Positions 32,814-33,671 of a stretch of DNA of 33,671 bases are shown here, piece after piece. How positions within the stretch are numbered: position 1 is the first letter of the stretch; each line of letters opens with the position of its first letter. This DNA is from Alphaproteobacteria bacterium (GTDB lineage: Bacteria; Pseudomonadota; Alphaproteobacteria; Caulobacterales; Maricaulaceae). The DNA is taken from positions 1 through 33,671 of the forward strand of contig JAAEZM010000018.1 in assembly GCA_018222865.1 (NCBI GenBank). The letters are read 5' to 3'. The position numbers were made by a program, and so were the translations under genes. Under the pieces are notes generated by a model. That model was not told the DNA's origin and searched no databases. It saw only the letters and a list, made by a program, of their open reading frames with translations.

Positions 32814-33671
32814 GCGAACCTCAGCGTAATATTGTCTACGTCCTACATTGGGGCGATTTGACCTCGACCGTGCGTCTTCTGGCCACCGCGGAAGTCCTGC
32901 GGCGTGTGCACAAGCGCGACCGTATCGTGCTTTTGACCAAGCCCGATTTCGAAAGCTTCCTGAAGCACTGCCCGTATTTCAATGCGATCGAGATTGATGC
33001 TGTGCCGGATTCGCGCCCGCTGCTCTCGGCGCGCGATAAACGGATCAAGGCCGCCGGCCCGGTGTGTGTCTATGATCTGGTCGGCGATGGCGATGCCCGC
33101 AAGCTCAAGCGCCTCTTCCGCTTTTCCAAGTGCGACTGGATCGATCTGTCGCCAGACCCGAAATCGCTTCAGCATCCTGTTGATGAAATGGCTGGTCGTT
33201 TGAATGCGGCCCTGGGATTGTCGCCGACACATTTCGAGCTTGGTGCCGCGCCGGCGCCGGATGCGTCCTGGGTCGACTTCCTGGCCAAGAAGTCCCGCAT
33301 GCTTGATCCGGAGTATTTCGGTCTGAATGGCCCGTTCGCCCTGCTTTCACCGGCGGGTGAAGACGTGAAGCCGGCTTTGCGCTGGCCGAAGGAGAGATGG
33401 GCGAATCTCGCCCATGAATTGCTGCAGGCCGGAATCACGCCAGCCCTGGTCGGTGGTCCGGATACGCGGGAAATCGGTCGCTATGTCGCCCATGTCGCGC
33501 CGGGAACAAGGGACATCACCGGCAAGGCCAAACTGCCACAACTGGCAGGCCTGGCGCGCCGCACGCGCTTCGTCTTCGGCGAGGACACCCCGCTCCTGCA
33601 TGTGCTCGTCGCCTCCGGTGCTCCGGCTTTGGCGCTGTATGGCCAGGTGGGAGATCCAACCCTGCTGGCAC
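32810..33671 (+). CDS. Family 9 glycosyltransferase (heptosyltransferase-like), partial
   Basis: The frame opens at ATG 32810, overlapping the upstream stop as ATGA, and runs off the right edge with about 287 codons read. The N-terminal half resembles GT9 enzymes: strand IVYVLHWGDLTST, RLLATAEVLRRV and YDLVGDGDARKLKRLF. The second domain has FALLSPAGEDVKPALRWPKERWANLAHELL, i.e. the conserved W-P-x-E-R-W, then LVGGPDTREI. It ends with FGEDTPLLHVLVASGAPALALYG, the usual nucleotide-sugar site (D-T-P-x-x-H). These enzymes add heptose or related sugars to the LPS core, so it likely works with the adjacent GT4 enzyme. Confidence 0.88.
   Translation, partial: MSEPQRNIVYVLHWGDLTSTVRLLATAEVLRRVHKRDRIVLLTKPDFESFLKHCPYFNAIEIDAVPDSRPLLSARDKRIKAAGPVCVYDLVGDGDARKLKRLFRFSKCDWIDLSPDPKSLQHPVDEMAGRLNAALGLSPTHFELGAAPAPDASWVDFLAKKSRMLDPEYFGLNGPFALLSPAGEDVKPALRWPKERWANLAHELLQAGITPALVGGPDTREIGRYVAHVAPGTRDITGKAKLPQLAGLARRTRFVFGEDTPLLHVLVASGAPALALYGQVGDPTLLA

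Overview
The window (about 60% GC by eye) is core chromosome of an alphaproteobacterium, most likely of the Caulobacterales/Maricaulales side (Maricaulis/Oceanicaulis-like). That placement is inferred from gene order and protein type: addA-trxA beside folC-accD-trpA-trpB-trpF; aroA-cmk-rpsA-ihfB; rnd-lptC-lptA-lptB-rpoN-hpf-ptsN; an AccD without its zinc cysteines; a CP4-like (class II) EPSP synthase; a TIGR02300-type acidic protein; and a GST-fold protein resembling FzlA next to queG. No insertion sequence, phage gene, integrase, CRISPR array or toxin-antitoxin pair was recognised.

Layout. 1-551: the end of addA, then trxA and a terminator. 571-7042 (minus): a trpF-trpB-lipoprotein-trpA-accD-folC operon followed by a secreted S41 peptidase. 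The lipoprotein gene sits between trpB and trpA with 4-nt overlaps on both sides. 7290-8556: a GcvA-like LysR regulator divergent from a 49-aa ORF, then a palindromic repeat. 8577-13576 (minus): an SprA-related HExxH protein, ihfB, rpsA, cmk and aroA. 13695-14371: an acidic TIGR02300-type protein and tRNA-Ala(GGC). 14397-19966 (minus): ptsN, hpf, rpoN, lptB, lptA, lptC and an RNase D-type exonuclease, linking the nitrogen PTS, ribosome hibernation, sigma-54 and LPS export.

19967-23985 is more accessory. An AT-rich intergenic stretch carries a possible Pho box ahead of a small exported four-cysteine protein. A membrane-bound LytTR regulator is divergent from an exported serine beta-lactamase-like hydrolase, and a 21-bp-period direct repeat of the LytTR-site type lies between them. 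tRNA-Leu(CAG) and an exported SnoaL/NTF2-like protein follow. 24088-29757 holds an NDUFA9-like protein, uppP, a nucleoside hydrolase, a CDF metal transporter, the FzlA-like protein and queG. 29871-33671 holds a diguanylate cyclase whose receiver domain lacks the phospho-acceptor Asp, a periplasmic TPR protein, and two overlapping glycosyltransferase genes (GT4, then GT9 running off the window).

I did not find a clearly new multigene system. The best leads are the lipoprotein inside trpBA, the LytTR/beta-lactamase pair with its candidate operator, the pseudo-receiver diguanylate cyclase, the mutually exclusive hairpins upstream of hpf, and the unassigned small proteins at 8311 and 20274.
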